A stretch of DNA of 64,000 nucleotides, taken from positions 62,001 through 126,000 of the forward strand of contig NZ_JAENIQ020000002.1 in NCBI RefSeq assembly GCF_016595275.2. Reading direction: 5' to 3'. Shown here one piece after another: positions 17,275-25,710 of this stretch. Made by a program: the position numbers and the translations under genes. The DNA is from Corynebacterium pygosceleis. GTDB lineage: Bacteria; Actinomycetota; Actinomycetes; Mycobacteriales; Mycobacteriaceae. Numbering within the stretch: position 1 is the first letter of the stretch; each line of letters begins with the position of its first letter. The notes beneath the pieces are model-generated. The model was given only the letters and a program-made list of their open reading frames with translations. It was not told the DNA's origin and searched no databases.

Positions 17275-18816
17275 ATGTCCGCGAACGGAGGCACCCTCAC
17301 CGGCGTCGGGGTCGGCCCCGGGGACCCCGACCTGCTGACGATCGCGGCGGCCCGGGCGATCGCCGGAGCCGACGTCGTCGCGTATCACGCCAAAGCGGGT
17401 GGGGAATCCGCCGCGTGCGCCGTCGCCGCCGGGCACCTGCGGGAAGGGCAGATCCATGAGCTGCTCACCTACCCCGTGACCACCGGTGACACCACCCATC
17501 CCGGCGGTTACGCCGGGGCCCTCGGTGACTTCTACGCGGAGGCGGCGCACCGTCTCGCGGTTCATCTCGACGCGGGGCGGGATGTCGTCGTCCTGGCTCT
17601 CGGTGATCCGATGCTCTACAGCTCCTACCAGCATCTCCACCGGCTCCTGGCGGATCATCCCGGGACGCGTGAGGCCCGGATCATCCCGGGTGTCACCTCG
17701 ATCACCGCAGCCGCCGACGTCCTGGCCCGGCCGCTGGCCGAGGACGACGAGGTCCTCACGGTTCTCCCCGGGACACTCGACGGCCGGGAACTCGCCCGCA
17801 GGCTCCGCGACACCGACACCGCCGTGGTGATGAAACTCGGCAGGACCTGGCCCAAGGTTCGTCGGGCCCTCGATGAAGCCGGGGTACTGGACCGCGCCTA
17901 CGTCGTCTCGCGGGTCGGCATGGACGGGGAGGAGACACGACCGGCCGGTGAGGTGGGCGGCGGCGATGTCCCGTATTTCGCGGTGGCTGTCGTCCCGTCA
18001 CTGCGTGAGGGGGTGTGCGCCGCCTCCCCGGGGTCGTCGTCCCCGGGCGCCGCCGAACCGGTGGCGCCGTCGCCCGCCGGTGAGGTCGTCGTTCTCGGAC
18101 TCGGCCCGGGTGACTCCGCATGGACAACACCCGAAGTCTCCCGTGAGCTGGAGCTCGCGGAGGACCTCGTCGGCTACTCGACCTACATCAACCGTGTCCC
18201 GGAGCGTGCCGGGCAGCGGCGTCATCTCTCCGACAACAGGGTCGAGGCGGAACGGGCCGCCATGGCTCTCGATCTCGCGGCCGCAGGCAGACGCGTCGCC
18301 GTCGTGAGTTCCGGAGACCCCGGTGTGTTCGCGATGGCGGCGGCCGTACTCGAGACCGCCGACGACGACGCCTGGCGGGACGTCACCGTCAGGGTGGTTC
18401 CCGGAATGACCGCGGCGCAGGCCGTCGCCTCCCGTGTCGGTGCCCCGCTCGGTCACGACTTCGGGATGATCTCACTGTCCGACCGGTTGAAGCCGTGGGA
18501 GGTCATCGCCCGTCGGGTGCACGCCCTCGCCGGTGCGGACATGGCCTTCGCCGTGTACAACCCGGCATCCGGGACCAGACGACGTCAGGTGGCGCAGTTG
18601 CGCGACATCGTGCTGGAGCATCAGGATCCGGACACCCCGGTGATCGTCGCCCGGGCGGTCGGTTCCGACAGTGAGTGCGTCACGGTGACCACTCTCGCCG
18701 ACTTCGATCCGGAGGTGGTCGACATGCGGACGATGCTCATCGTCGGTGCCTCGACGACACGGGTCTACCGGGGGCCGGACGGGCCCCGGGTGTTCACCTC
18801 GCGTCGTTACGGTTAA
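17275..18816 (+). CDS. cobIJ: Fused precorrin-2 C20- and precorrin-3B C17-methyltransferase
   Basis: 513 aa, two SAM-dependent tetrapyrrole methylases in one chain. The first (CobI, about residues 5-235) has LTGVGVGPGDPDLLTIAAARAI, VVLALGDPMLYSSYQHL and IIPGVTSITAAADVLARPL. A Ser/Pro/Ala-rich linker (SPGSSSPGAAEPVAPSPAG) leads to the second (CobJ, about 255-513) with VVLGLGPGDSAWTTPE, DLVGYSTYINRV, VAVVSSGDPGVFAMAAAV and DFGMISLSDRLKPWEVI. The fusion is known from actinobacteria. Last gene of the plus-strand cob run. Confidence 0.95.
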   Translation: MSANGGTLTGVGVGPGDPDLLTIAAARAIAGADVVAYHAKAGGESAACAVAAGHLREGQIHELLTYPVTTGDTTHPGGYAGALGDFYAEAAHRLAVHLDAGRDVVVLALGDPMLYSSYQHLHRLLADHPGTREARIIPGVTSITAAADVLARPLAEDDEVLTVLPGTLDGRELARRLRDTDTAVVMKLGRTWPKVRRALDEAGVLDRAYVVSRVGMDGEETRPAGEVGGGDVPYFAVAVVPSLREGVCAASPGSSSPGAAEPVAPSPAGEVVVLGLGPGDSAWTTPEVSRELELAEDLVGYSTYINRVPERAGQRRHLSDNRVEAERAAMALDLAAAGRRVAVVSSGDPGVFAMAAAVLETADDDAWRDVTVRVVPGMTAAQAVASRVGAPLGHDFGMISLSDRLKPWEVIARRVHALAGADMAFAVYNPASGTRRRQVAQLRDIVLEHQDPDTPVIVARAVGSDSECVTVTTLADFDPEVVDMRTMLIVGASTTRVYRGPDGPRVFTSRRYG

Positions 18817-18920
18817 GATGTCATGAACCTTCGGTCACGATGCGGCGTCGCACCCGGTTTTCGTCCGTGCGAACACCGTTGCAGAGGACCGGTTTCCCCG
18901 GAACTAGGAGACTCACCCTG

Positions 18921-19280
18921 ATGCGGAACCCCACACACCGACTTCGTCGTGCGGCACTCTCCGGTGCTCTCGCCCTCACCCTGGCGGCCGGCGCGGTCGC
19001 CCCCGCCGTCGCGGATGACCGGACCGGTGCACCCGCCGATGCCGTGCAGGCCGTCGAGGTGGCGAAGAAGACCGGTACGGGGTCCTCGGATCTCGGATCC
19101 GTGTCGGACAACGACTTCTCGTCACGTGCCGGTGCCGATGGTGCGCAGAAGTGGTTCGACGGATCACCCGGGTGGGCCCGCGCGCTGATCTCCTTCGCCG
19201 TGGTTGCGGTGGCCCTCGACGTCCTGGGGGTCCTCGCCGGGCCGGTGCGCTCGATGCTGTTCAACCTTCTCCCCCGGTAG
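18921..19280 (+). CDS. Small secreted protein with C-terminal membrane segment
   Basis: 119 aa from the ATG at 18921, preceded by AGGAG ten bases upstream. The N-terminus is a standard Sec signal (RRAALSGALALTLAAGAV, cleavage near AVA-DD). A polar central part (VAKKTGTGSSDLGSVSDNDFSSR) leads to a C-terminal hydrophobic helix (ISFAVVAVALDVLGVLAG) and a short basic end. The plan, signal plus short stalk plus tail helix, resembles a miniature of the HtaA-protein C-termini farther along, but I see no sequence match. Function unknown. Confidence 0.65.
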   Translation: MRNPTHRLRRAALSGALALTLAAGAVAPAVADDRTGAPADAVQAVEVAKKTGTGSSDLGSVSDNDFSSRAGADGAQKWFDGSPGWARALISFAVVAVALDVLGVLAGPVRSMLFNLLPR

Positions 19281-19305
19281 GGGATGGACCGGACACCGTG
19301 ACTCT

Positions 19306-19345
19306 CCGGCCCCACCGCGCTCCGCGCACGGTGGGGCCGGTTTTC
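19306..19345 (+). terminator. Rho-independent terminator
   Basis: CCGGCCCCACCG (19306) and CGGTGGGGCCGG (19329) form a perfect 12-bp stem followed by TTTTCT. Confidence 0.85.
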
Positions 19346-19461
19346 TCATGGTCGGGTGGGGTGTCCGCCGTTCGTCCGTGGTACGGCCCGGCGCCGGTTG
19401 TGGTGCCGGTGTTCGTGCCTCATGCGGGAGGAACACGGTGCAGGCACGGAAGTGCCCTTGA

Positions 19462-19482
19462 CTAGATAGAAAAATTATCTAG
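19462..19482. promoter_or_regulatory. Perfect inverted repeat, likely PadR operator
   Basis: CTAGATA-N7-TATCTAG overlaps the 3' edge of a TTGACT hexamer (19459) and lies 48 bp before the membrane-protein/padR operon. Autoregulation by the PadR protein is the natural reading but is inferred. Confidence 0.55.
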
Positions 19483-19530
19483 CATGATCGGTGACCGTCC
19501 AGATATCCGACGAACCGAGGAGAACCACCG

Positions 19531-20529
19531 ATGCGTGACGATCTCACCGCGGCGCAGTCCGACTGGATCGCGGCGTACCGTTTCCGTCTCGTCGTGAGCG
19601 GCAGGCTCGACCGGGATGCCCTCGACCGGGAGACCGACACCATGCGGAACGCCATGACCGGTGCCGCCGTCGACCCGGACGACGAGGCGTGGTCCTCACC
19701 TCAGGACGCCGCGCGGGAGACCGTCGCCACCTACCCGTACGCGCCCGAAACCGCGGCACTGACGTGGCGGAACCTGCTGTCGGGCGTGACCATGCAGGCC
19801 GGACTCCTCGTCCTGCTCGCCTCCCTCTGGCTGTTCACCGTGGGATGGTCCTTCACGCTGACCACGAAGACGATCGTGCTCGCGATCGGATTCACGGTCA
19901 GTCTCACGGCACTCCACCTCGCCATGCTCAGCCACGGCAGCGGCCGTACCACGGGCTTCTGGGCCGGGGCTCTCGGCACCGTCGCCGGCGTCATCGGCAC
20001 CGGCGTGATGACGGTCTCGACGGATCCGGTACCGGTCATCGATGTCCCTTCCGCCGTCTTCCTTGCTGTCGGCCTCGGCCTGGTCGCCCTCAGCTGGTGG
20101 ATCACCCCGGACGACGGCGTTCTCCCCGACCACGAGAGGGACACCTGCGACGATCCCGAGCAATGGGTGTCCCGCTACGGTGCGCTGCTGCGCAGCAACT
20201 ACGGCTACAGCCCCTCCCGTGCCCGGCAGGAGGCCCGCCAGCTCGCCGACCACTCACTGTCCCGGGGAGAAACACCCCAGGAGGAGTTCGGCTCACCCGC
20301 CATTGCCGCGGCCCGTACCGGAGGAGAAGCCAGATCGCTGCGGAGCCGCAGCCGGTGGCGGCTGCTCCAGTACGCGTTCATCACCCTGGTGGCCGTCAGA
20401 GTGATGCGGAGCGGAGAGACGTTCCCTATGGTGATGGGAGTGATTCTCTTCGCCGGCCTCGCCCTGACGATCCCGAAACTCTGGGTGGACGCGGGTCTGC
20501 CCACGCTCCGGGGAGGAGACGATGGGTGA
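19531..20529 (+). CDS. Multi-pass membrane protein co-transcribed with padR
   Basis: 332 aa. The N-terminal 85 residues are soluble and helical (DDLTAAQSDWIAAYRFRLVVSGRLD), resembling the HAAS-type helical domain that accompanies PadR regulators. Four to five hydrophobic segments follow from about residue 88 (SGVTMQAGLLVLLASLWLF, IVLAIGFTVSLTALHLAML, FWAGALGTVAGVIGTGVMT, AVFLAVGLGLVALSWWI). A polar loop and two more helices near the C-terminus follow. GAGGAG precedes the ATG. The end overlaps padR by 8 bp, so the pair is translationally coupled, as in PadR-regulated membrane-stress modules. The substrate or signal is unknown. Confidence 0.75.
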   Translation: MRDDLTAAQSDWIAAYRFRLVVSGRLDRDALDRETDTMRNAMTGAAVDPDDEAWSSPQDAARETVATYPYAPETAALTWRNLLSGVTMQAGLLVLLASLWLFTVGWSFTLTTKTIVLAIGFTVSLTALHLAMLSHGSGRTTGFWAGALGTVAGVIGTGVMTVSTDPVPVIDVPSAVFLAVGLGLVALSWWITPDDGVLPDHERDTCDDPEQWVSRYGALLRSNYGYSPSRARQEARQLADHSLSRGETPQEEFGSPAIAAARTGGEARSLRSRSRWRLLQYAFITLVAVRVMRSGETFPMVMGVILFAGLALTIPKLWVDAGLPTLRGGDDG

Positions 20530-20866
20530 CCGTTCCGACCGGGAATTCGCCGCCTGGCAGCGTGTGACGCTGCCCCTGCTGCTGCTCGGTGAGATGGAGG
20601 TCGCGCCCGGGCACGGCTACGGACTGGCCGAGCGACTCGTGCAACGGGGACTGAACCCGGTCAAGGGTGCGGCCCTCTATCCGGTCCTCAACCGGCTCGA
20701 GGACGACGGCCTGGCCACGTCAACGTGGGAGCCCGGCGAGAGCGGCCCCGGCAGGAAGGTCTACCATCTCTCCCCCGCCGGCGCCGTGCAGCTGGCGGAG
20801 TCCCGCCGCCGGTTCGCCGAGTTCGCGGCGATCGTGGGCGGCTACGGACAGCTCACCGCACCCTAG
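20522..20866 (+). CDS. PadR-family transcriptional regulator
   Basis: 114 aa. Winged-helix PadR pattern: VTLPLLLLGEMEVAPGHGYGLAERL, KGAALYPVLNRLEDDGLATSTWE (recognition helix and wing) and GPGRKVYHLSPAGAVQLAESRRRF. Short form without the C-terminal dimerisation extension of PadR-s2 proteins. It likely represses its own two-gene operon through the inverted repeat at 19462. Its TAG stop overlaps the stop codon of the convergent cobK by two bases, leaving no intergenic DNA. Confidence 0.88.
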   Translation: MGDRSDREFAAWQRVTLPLLLLGEMEVAPGHGYGLAERLVQRGLNPVKGAALYPVLNRLEDDGLATSTWEPGESGPGRKVYHLSPAGAVQLAESRRRFAEFAAIVGGYGQLTAP

Positions 20867-21600
20867 AGCTCCATCGCGGCGTTGAAGGCGGCCTCCGCGG
20901 TGTGCACCACGGTGATCCGCCCGCCGCCGGGCAACTCCGGGCGGCGCACCATCACGACGTCGATACCCAGTTCGCGTGCGGCGTCGAGCTTCGGCCGCGT
21001 GTGCTTGCCACCGGAGTTCTTGGTGACGACACAGTCGATCTGGTTGTCCCGCATGAGCTTCTTCTCCCCGGCCACGGTGAACGGCCCCCGGTCGAGGATC
21101 ACCCGGTGCCGGGCGGGAAGCGGGGCATCGGGTCTGTCCACGCAGCGGACGACGTAGAGGTTGAGATCGTCGTGGGCGAAGGGGGCGAGCTGCTGCCGGC
21201 CGATGGTGAGCAGGATGTGGTGGTAGTCGCGCTCCGTGATCCGAGCGGCCTCCTCCATCGTGTCGACCATCCGCCACTTGTCCCGTGCGACCGGCTCCCA
21301 CGCCGGTCGGTGCAGCGCGATCAGGGGCACGCCGGTGGCCCGGGTGGCCTCCGCCGCGGAGATCGATATCCGTTCGGCGAAGGGATGGGTGGCATCGACG
21401 ACGACCTCCACACCCTGGTCGATCAGCCAGCGGGCGAGGCCGGCGGGCCCACCGAACCCCCCGATGCGCACCTCCCCCACCGGCAGCCTCGGGCTGGCGA
21501 CCCGGCCCGCTAGTGAACTGGTCACGAGCCATCCGCGGGCGGACATCAGGGCGGCGAGTTCCCGTCCCTCAGCGGTCCCGCCGAGAATCAGTGCACGCAC
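20863..21600 (-). CDS. cobK: Precorrin-6A reductase
   Basis: 245 aa. NADPH-dependent reduction of precorrin-6A to precorrin-6B. Blocks: VRALILGGTAEGRELAALM, SLAGRVASPRLPVGEVRIGGFGG, VVVDATHPFAERISISAAEA, ILLTIGRQQLAPFA and VVTKNSGGKHTRPKLDAARELGI. The GTG at 21600 overlaps the end of cobM by 13 bp, making cobL-cobM-cobK one coupled operon. Confidence 0.94.
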   Translation of the reverse strand: MRALILGGTAEGRELAALMSARGWLVTSSLAGRVASPRLPVGEVRIGGFGGPAGLARWLIDQGVEVVVDATHPFAERISISAAEATRATGVPLIALHRPAWEPVARDKWRMVDTMEEAARITERDYHHILLTIGRQQLAPFAHDDLNLYVVRCVDRPDAPLPARHRVILDRGPFTVAGEKKLMRDNQIDCVVTKNSGGKHTRPKLDAARELGIDVVMVRRPELPGGGRITVVHTAEAAFNAAMEL

Positions 21601-22361
21601 GGTATCGTCCGTCCCTCCGCGTCGCGTGGCCGGTCGTCGGAGTAGAGGTAGCTGTCGGGAAACCCCTCCGCCCCGAGGACCTCGCCGACGATGATCACGG
21701 CGGTCCGGCTGATCCCCGCCTCCTTCACCGCCCCGGCGATGTCGCCCAGCCTGCCACGCACGATCCGCTCCTCCGGGCGGCTGGCGTAGGCGACGACCGC
21801 GACGGGGCAGTCCACCCCGTAGTTCGGGGTGAGTTCGTCGACGACGCGGTCGATGTCGTGTGCCGCGAGATGGATGCACAGCGTGGCGTGCGAGGCACCC
21901 AGGGTGGTGAGGTCCTCGCCCTCGGGCATCGCGGAGGCACGGCCGCTGACCCGGGTGAGGATCACGGTCTGGCCGACGGTCGGCACGGTGAGCTCGTGGC
22001 CGAGTGCGGCGGCGGCCGCCGCGAAAGACGGCACGCCGGGGACGATCTCGTAGTCGATTCCGGCGTCGGTCAGGCGGCGGGCCTGTTCGGCCAGCGCCGA
22101 GTACACCGACGGATCCCCGGAGTGGAGCCGGGCGACGTCGAGACCGCTCGCGTCGGCCCGCCGGATCACGGACATGATCTCGTCCAGCGGCATCCGGGCC
22201 GTGTTGATCACCTCGGCGCCGTCGGGGCAGTGCTTGAGGACCTCCTCGGGGACGATGCTGCCCGCGTAGAGACAGACACCGCACGAGCGGATGAGCCGGT
22301 CGGCGCGAAGGGTGAGGAGATCGGCGGCTCCGGGGCCGGCTCCGATGAAGTATACGGTCAT
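21588..22361 (-). CDS. cobM: Precorrin-4 C11-methyltransferase
   Basis: 257 aa. SAM-dependent tetrapyrrole methylase: TVYFIGAGPGAADLLTLRAD, CGVCLYAGSIVPEEVL, DVARLHSGDPSVYSALAEQ, GIDYEIVPGVPSFAAAAAAL and ILTRVSGRASAMPEGEDL. Its ATG overlaps the TGA of cobL (ATGA), and its own end overlaps cobK. Confidence 0.95.
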   Translation of the reverse strand: MTVYFIGAGPGAADLLTLRADRLIRSCGVCLYAGSIVPEEVLKHCPDGAEVINTARMPLDEIMSVIRRADASGLDVARLHSGDPSVYSALAEQARRLTDAGIDYEIVPGVPSFAAAAAALGHELTVPTVGQTVILTRVSGRASAMPEGEDLTTLGASHATLCIHLAAHDIDRVVDELTPNYGVDCPVAVVAYASRPEERIVRGRLGDIAGAVKEAGISRTAVIIVGEVLGAEGFPDSYLYSDDRPRDAEGRTIPCVH

Positions 22362-23656
22362 GGTGTGTGCTTCTCCCCTTGTTCTGTAGATTCGGGCACC
22401 CGCTTCGTGACCCTCCACTGCGTCACCGGTAGTGCGGGACGCAGCGCGGTGTATCCGCCGATCGATGTCTCCGAGTCGACCTGGATACGGGTGATCCGGC
22501 CACCGAGGCGGTCGCGGAGACGCCAGAGCACCCGTTCGGACTCGACGGTCACGGCATTGGCCACGAGTCTCCCGCCCGGTTTCAGGCGCGACCACGCGGC
22601 TTCCACGAGACCGGGCGCGGTGAGGCCGCCGCCGATGAAGAGGACGTCGGGATCGGTGTCGGCCTCCCCGAAGGACTCCGGTGCCTCGCCGAGCACCTCG
22701 AGGTGCTCCACGCCGAGGTTCCGGGCGTTGTCCGCGATGGTCGCCCGGCGGTGATCGGCCCGCTCGAAGACGGCGGCCGTGGTACCGGGGGTACTGCGCA
22801 ACCACTCGATGGCCACCGACCCGGCACCGCCGCCGATGTCCCACAGATGTTCACCCGGGCGCGGCGCGAGTGCACAGACCGTCCAGGCGCGGACGTCCGC
22901 CTTCGTGAGCTGCCCCTCATCGGTGTCGTAGGAGTCGTCCGGCAGGCCCGGGAGCAGGCTTCTTCCGTGGTTTCCGGCGGGCACCACGGCGATCACGTTC
23001 AGTGCGCTCCGCGGAGGTTCCGCGGCGGCTGCGCGGTAGCTCTGGGTGTGGGCGTCCGGTCCCCCCAGGTCACTCAGGACGTGGACCCGCGCCCCACCGT
23101 GCCCCCGGGCGGTGAGCAGTGAGGAAACCTCACCCGGCGTGGTCTCGTCGCGGCCGAGGACGAGGAACCTTCCGCCCTGATCCAGCGGCGGGAGGATGGC
23201 GGAGACCGGGCGGGTCACCAGACTGACCACGGGGGTGTCGTTCAGCGGCCAACCCAGGTGGGCGCAGGCCAGCGACACCGACGATGCGAGAGGAAGCACC
23301 TCGATGTTTGCGGCACCGAAGATCCTGGACAGTGTCGTTCCGATCCCGTGGAACATCGGGTCCCCCGACCCGAGGACCACGATGCGGCGGCCCGAAAACT
23401 CCTCGAACAGCGGCTCTATCGAAGGCAGCAGCGGGGACGGCCAGGGGCGGCGTTCCGCGGGAATCTCCCCGTCGATGAGGTTGAGCTGACGCCAGGAACC
23501 GATCACCACGTCGGCCGCCCGCAGCCGTTCGAGGGATGTGGCGGGCAGGTCGCCCATTCCGGCGGCGCTGATACCGACCACGCTCGCGAGGAACGCTGCC
23601 GGGTGCGAGGCACCGCTGTCGGTCGCGGCCCGGTCACCGGTGGCGGAGTTGCTCAT
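22358..23656 (-). CDS. cobL: Precorrin-6Y C5,15-methyltransferase (decarboxylating)
   Basis: 432 aa with the two CobL halves. The CbiE-like methylase is N-terminal (VVGISAAGMGDLPATS, IVVLGSGDPMFHGIGTTL, VLPLASSVSLACAHLGWP). The CbiT-like part is C-terminal (LTKADVRAWTVCALAPRPGEHLWDIGGGAGSVAIEW, then DVLFIGGGLTAPGLVEAAW). It methylates C5 and C15 and decarboxylates the ring C acetate of precorrin-6B. TAGGAT lies eight bases before the ATG, so the cobL-cobM-cobK message appears leaderless. Confidence 0.95.
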   Translation of the reverse strand: MSNSATGDRAATDSGASHPAAFLASVVGISAAGMGDLPATSLERLRAADVVIGSWRQLNLIDGEIPAERRPWPSPLLPSIEPLFEEFSGRRIVVLGSGDPMFHGIGTTLSRIFGAANIEVLPLASSVSLACAHLGWPLNDTPVVSLVTRPVSAILPPLDQGGRFLVLGRDETTPGEVSSLLTARGHGGARVHVLSDLGGPDAHTQSYRAAAAEPPRSALNVIAVVPAGNHGRSLLPGLPDDSYDTDEGQLTKADVRAWTVCALAPRPGEHLWDIGGGAGSVAIEWLRSTPGTTAAVFERADHRRATIADNARNLGVEHLEVLGEAPESFGEADTDPDVLFIGGGLTAPGLVEAAWSRLKPGGRLVANAVTVESERVLWRLRDRLGGRITRIQVDSETSIGGYTALRPALPVTQWRVTKRVPESTEQGEKHTP

Positions 23657-23664
23657 GTGGCGTC

Positions 23665-23670
23665 ATCCTA
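23665..23670 (-). promoter_or_regulatory. -10 element of the cobL-cobM-cobK operon
   Basis: TAGGAT on the minus strand, eight bases before the cobL ATG. Confidence 0.45.
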
Positions 23671-23679
23671 CCGCGTCGG

Positions 23680-24453
23680 TCACCGGGGTATCCGGCGCCA
23701 CACCGGGCGGGGAACGAGCCGCATCACCCGGGCGAGAGCCTTCAGTCGGCGCGGGATCCACAGGGTCGTGCAGCGGACCCTCCCCCGCCTTTCCTGCGAG
23801 TGAATCTCCCCGACGATCGCGTCGGCGACCTCCGCCGAGGTCACCGACAGCGGTGCGGGATCCATGCCCTCTGTCATCCGCCCGATGACGAAACCGGGGC
23901 GGGCGGTGATCAGCCGGACCGGACCTCCGTGGAGCCGGTCGGCCAGACCCTGGCAGAAGGCGTCGAGGCCGGCCTTCGTCGATCCGTAGACGTAATTGGC
24001 CCGTCGGGCGCGCCAACCGGCCACCGAGGAGAAGGCGACGACGGTCGCCGGGTGGTTCATCGTCGCGGTCCGGGGCAGCAGATCAGCCAGTACGGTCAAC
24101 ACCGACACCTGGGCGGTGTAGTCCACCGTCGCGATGTGCACGGCGTGGGCCTCGTCGTGCTCCGCACGGCACTGATCACCGAGGACACCGAACGCGACGA
24201 TCACGTGGGCGGGAGGTCCGGCGAGATCCATCGCCCGTGCGACGACCTCCCGGTGCCGTTCCGTGTCGACGGCATCGAAGGCGATCCGGTGGACGGCGGT
24301 GGCGCCGGCCTCCCGGAGCCTCCGCTCGACGTCGTCGAGGGAGTCGGTGTCGCGCGCGGCGAGGACCGCCTCACGCCCGGATACGAGACGGGCGGCCAGC
24401 TCACCGCCGATGTCGCTGCGGCCGCCCAGCAGGAGAACGGATCCCGGACTCAC
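23680..24453 (-). CDS. Short-chain dehydrogenase/reductase
   Basis: 257 aa. Nucleotide-binding loop LLLGGRSDIGGELAARL, catalytic SSVAGWRARRANYVYGSTKAGLD (Ser, then Tyr-X3-Lys) and a basic C-terminus (VMRLVPRPVWRRIPR). The overall pattern resembles DprE2-like reductases of cell-wall arabinan synthesis, but the distance to that family cannot be judged here. The GTG start overlaps the stop of the upstream pepQ (GTGA), so the two are coupled although functionally unrelated. Confidence 0.8.
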   Translation of the reverse strand: MSPGSVLLLGGRSDIGGELAARLVSGREAVLAARDTDSLDDVERRLREAGATAVHRIAFDAVDTERHREVVARAMDLAGPPAHVIVAFGVLGDQCRAEHDEAHAVHIATVDYTAQVSVLTVLADLLPRTATMNHPATVVAFSSVAGWRARRANYVYGSTKAGLDAFCQGLADRLHGGPVRLITARPGFVIGRMTEGMDPAPLSVTSAEVADAIVGEIHSQERRGRVRCTTLWIPRRLKALARVMRLVPRPVWRRIPR

Positions 24454-25619
24454 CAGAACAGGCTCCGCGGCCGGTTGTTGAGGGGACGGACGCCGTCGTC
24501 CGTCACGACGACGATGTCCTCGATGCGTGCGCCGACCTCATCGGTGATGTAGATGCCGGGTTCGACGGAGAACGCCATACCCGGTTCGAGGACCGTCCCG
24601 GAGTCCGCCGAGATGGACGGTGCCTCGTGGGTGGTCAGGCCGATCCCGTGTCCGGTCCGGTGGATGAACTGCTCACCGTATCCGGCGGCGCTGATCGCCT
24701 CGCGGGCGATCCGGTCGATCTCACCGGCGGTGACCCCCGGGCGGACGGCCTTCACCGCGGCGGCCTGCGCCTTCTCGAGCACACGGTACATGTCCAGCAC
24801 ACGTTCGGTCATCACCTGGGGGTCGGTGTCGGCGACGAGGTAGGTGCGGGTGCAGTCGGAGCGGTACCCGCTGGGCAGCGCTCCCCCGATGTCGACGACC
24901 ACGAGTTCACCGGTCCGCAGTTTCCGGTCGGAGAAACTGTGATGGGGATCCGCACCGTTCGGTCCCGATCCGACGATCACGAAATCCACGGACGTGTGAC
25001 CCTCCTCGAGGATCATCCCGGTGATCTCCTCCGCGATCTCCGCTTCGGTACGTCCCGGCTGCAGGAGCTCCGGAACCCTCGCGTGCACCCTGTCGATGGC
25101 GGCGCCGGCCGCGGCCAGTTCCTCGATCTCGTACCCGGTCTTCACCATCCGCAGCCTGTCGATGACCGGACCGGCGAGGACACAACCGTAGTTGATCCGG
25201 GAGAGCCCGTCCTGGATGTTCAGGACATGGTCGGCGGTGAGTGCGGCACCCAACGCGACACCGGGGACCCGGCCGGCCTCGTCACCTGAATCCGGTAGCG
25301 CCAGGTTACGGAGGATGAGTTCGTACGGTGAGTCACCGTCACGCCACGGCATCAGGGTGATTCCCGTCTCGGTGGCCGTCGTGCGGACCGCCCTACCTGC
25401 GTCGACCGCCGGAACGACGAGGAAGTCCTCACCGTCGGTCTGGATGACCAGGGCGGTCAGACGTTCGTGGGAGCTGATCCTCAGCCCGGTGAAGAACTCG
25501 AGATCCGGGCCTGTACCGAGGATCATGGCCGACACGCCCGCCTCCCGCATGTGATCCAGGACAGCGGCGCAGCGATCGCGGTACATGGTGCCGGTGGATG
25601 CGGTTTCAGTCGAAGTCAT
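24450..25619 (-). CDS. pepQ: M24-family Xaa-Pro dipeptidase
   Basis: 389 aa. The N-terminal creatinase-like domain (FFTGLRISSHERLTALVI) is followed by the pita-bread metallopeptidase domain with metal ligands in VVVDIGGALPSGYRSDCTRTY (two Asp), HRTGHGIGLTTHE (His), EPGMAFSVEPGIYI (Glu) and GARIEDIVVVTDDG (Glu). Cleaves the Xaa-Pro bond of dipeptides in the cytoplasm. The ATG at 25619 is preferred because TATGAT lies six bases before it; the frame extends farther upstream only through promoter-like sequence. Confidence 0.85.
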   Translation of the reverse strand: MTSTETASTGTMYRDRCAAVLDHMREAGVSAMILGTGPDLEFFTGLRISSHERLTALVIQTDGEDFLVVPAVDAGRAVRTTATETGITLMPWRDGDSPYELILRNLALPDSGDEAGRVPGVALGAALTADHVLNIQDGLSRINYGCVLAGPVIDRLRMVKTGYEIEELAAAGAAIDRVHARVPELLQPGRTEAEIAEEITGMILEEGHTSVDFVIVGSGPNGADPHHSFSDRKLRTGELVVVDIGGALPSGYRSDCTRTYLVADTDPQVMTERVLDMYRVLEKAQAAAVKAVRPGVTAGEIDRIAREAISAAGYGEQFIHRTGHGIGLTTHEAPSISADSGTVLEPGMAFSVEPGIYITDEVGARIEDIVVVTDDGVRPLNNRPRSLFW

Positions 25620-25625
25620 GGGCCC

Positions 25626-25631
25626 ATCATA
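25626..25631 (-). promoter_or_regulatory. -10 element of pepQ
   Basis: TATGAT, six bases before the ATG at 25619, reading on the minus strand; divergent from the protease promoter. Confidence 0.5.
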
Positions 25632-25697
25632 GGTACCTGGACACCGCCGCACGGTGACCGGGGTTGACGGCACGGCCGCCGTGCACACCGTGCGCCG

Positions 25698-25703
25698 TAG
25701 AAT
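25698..25703 (+). promoter_or_regulatory. -10 element of the trypsin-like protease gene
   Basis: TAGAAT followed after seven bases by the GTG at 25711. Confidence 0.5.
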
Positions 25704-25710
25704 CGTCACC

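Noticed and set aside
25654..25710. Earlier GTG start for the trypsin-like protease
   Set aside because: It adds polar residues only and would place the TAGAAT element inside the coding region.
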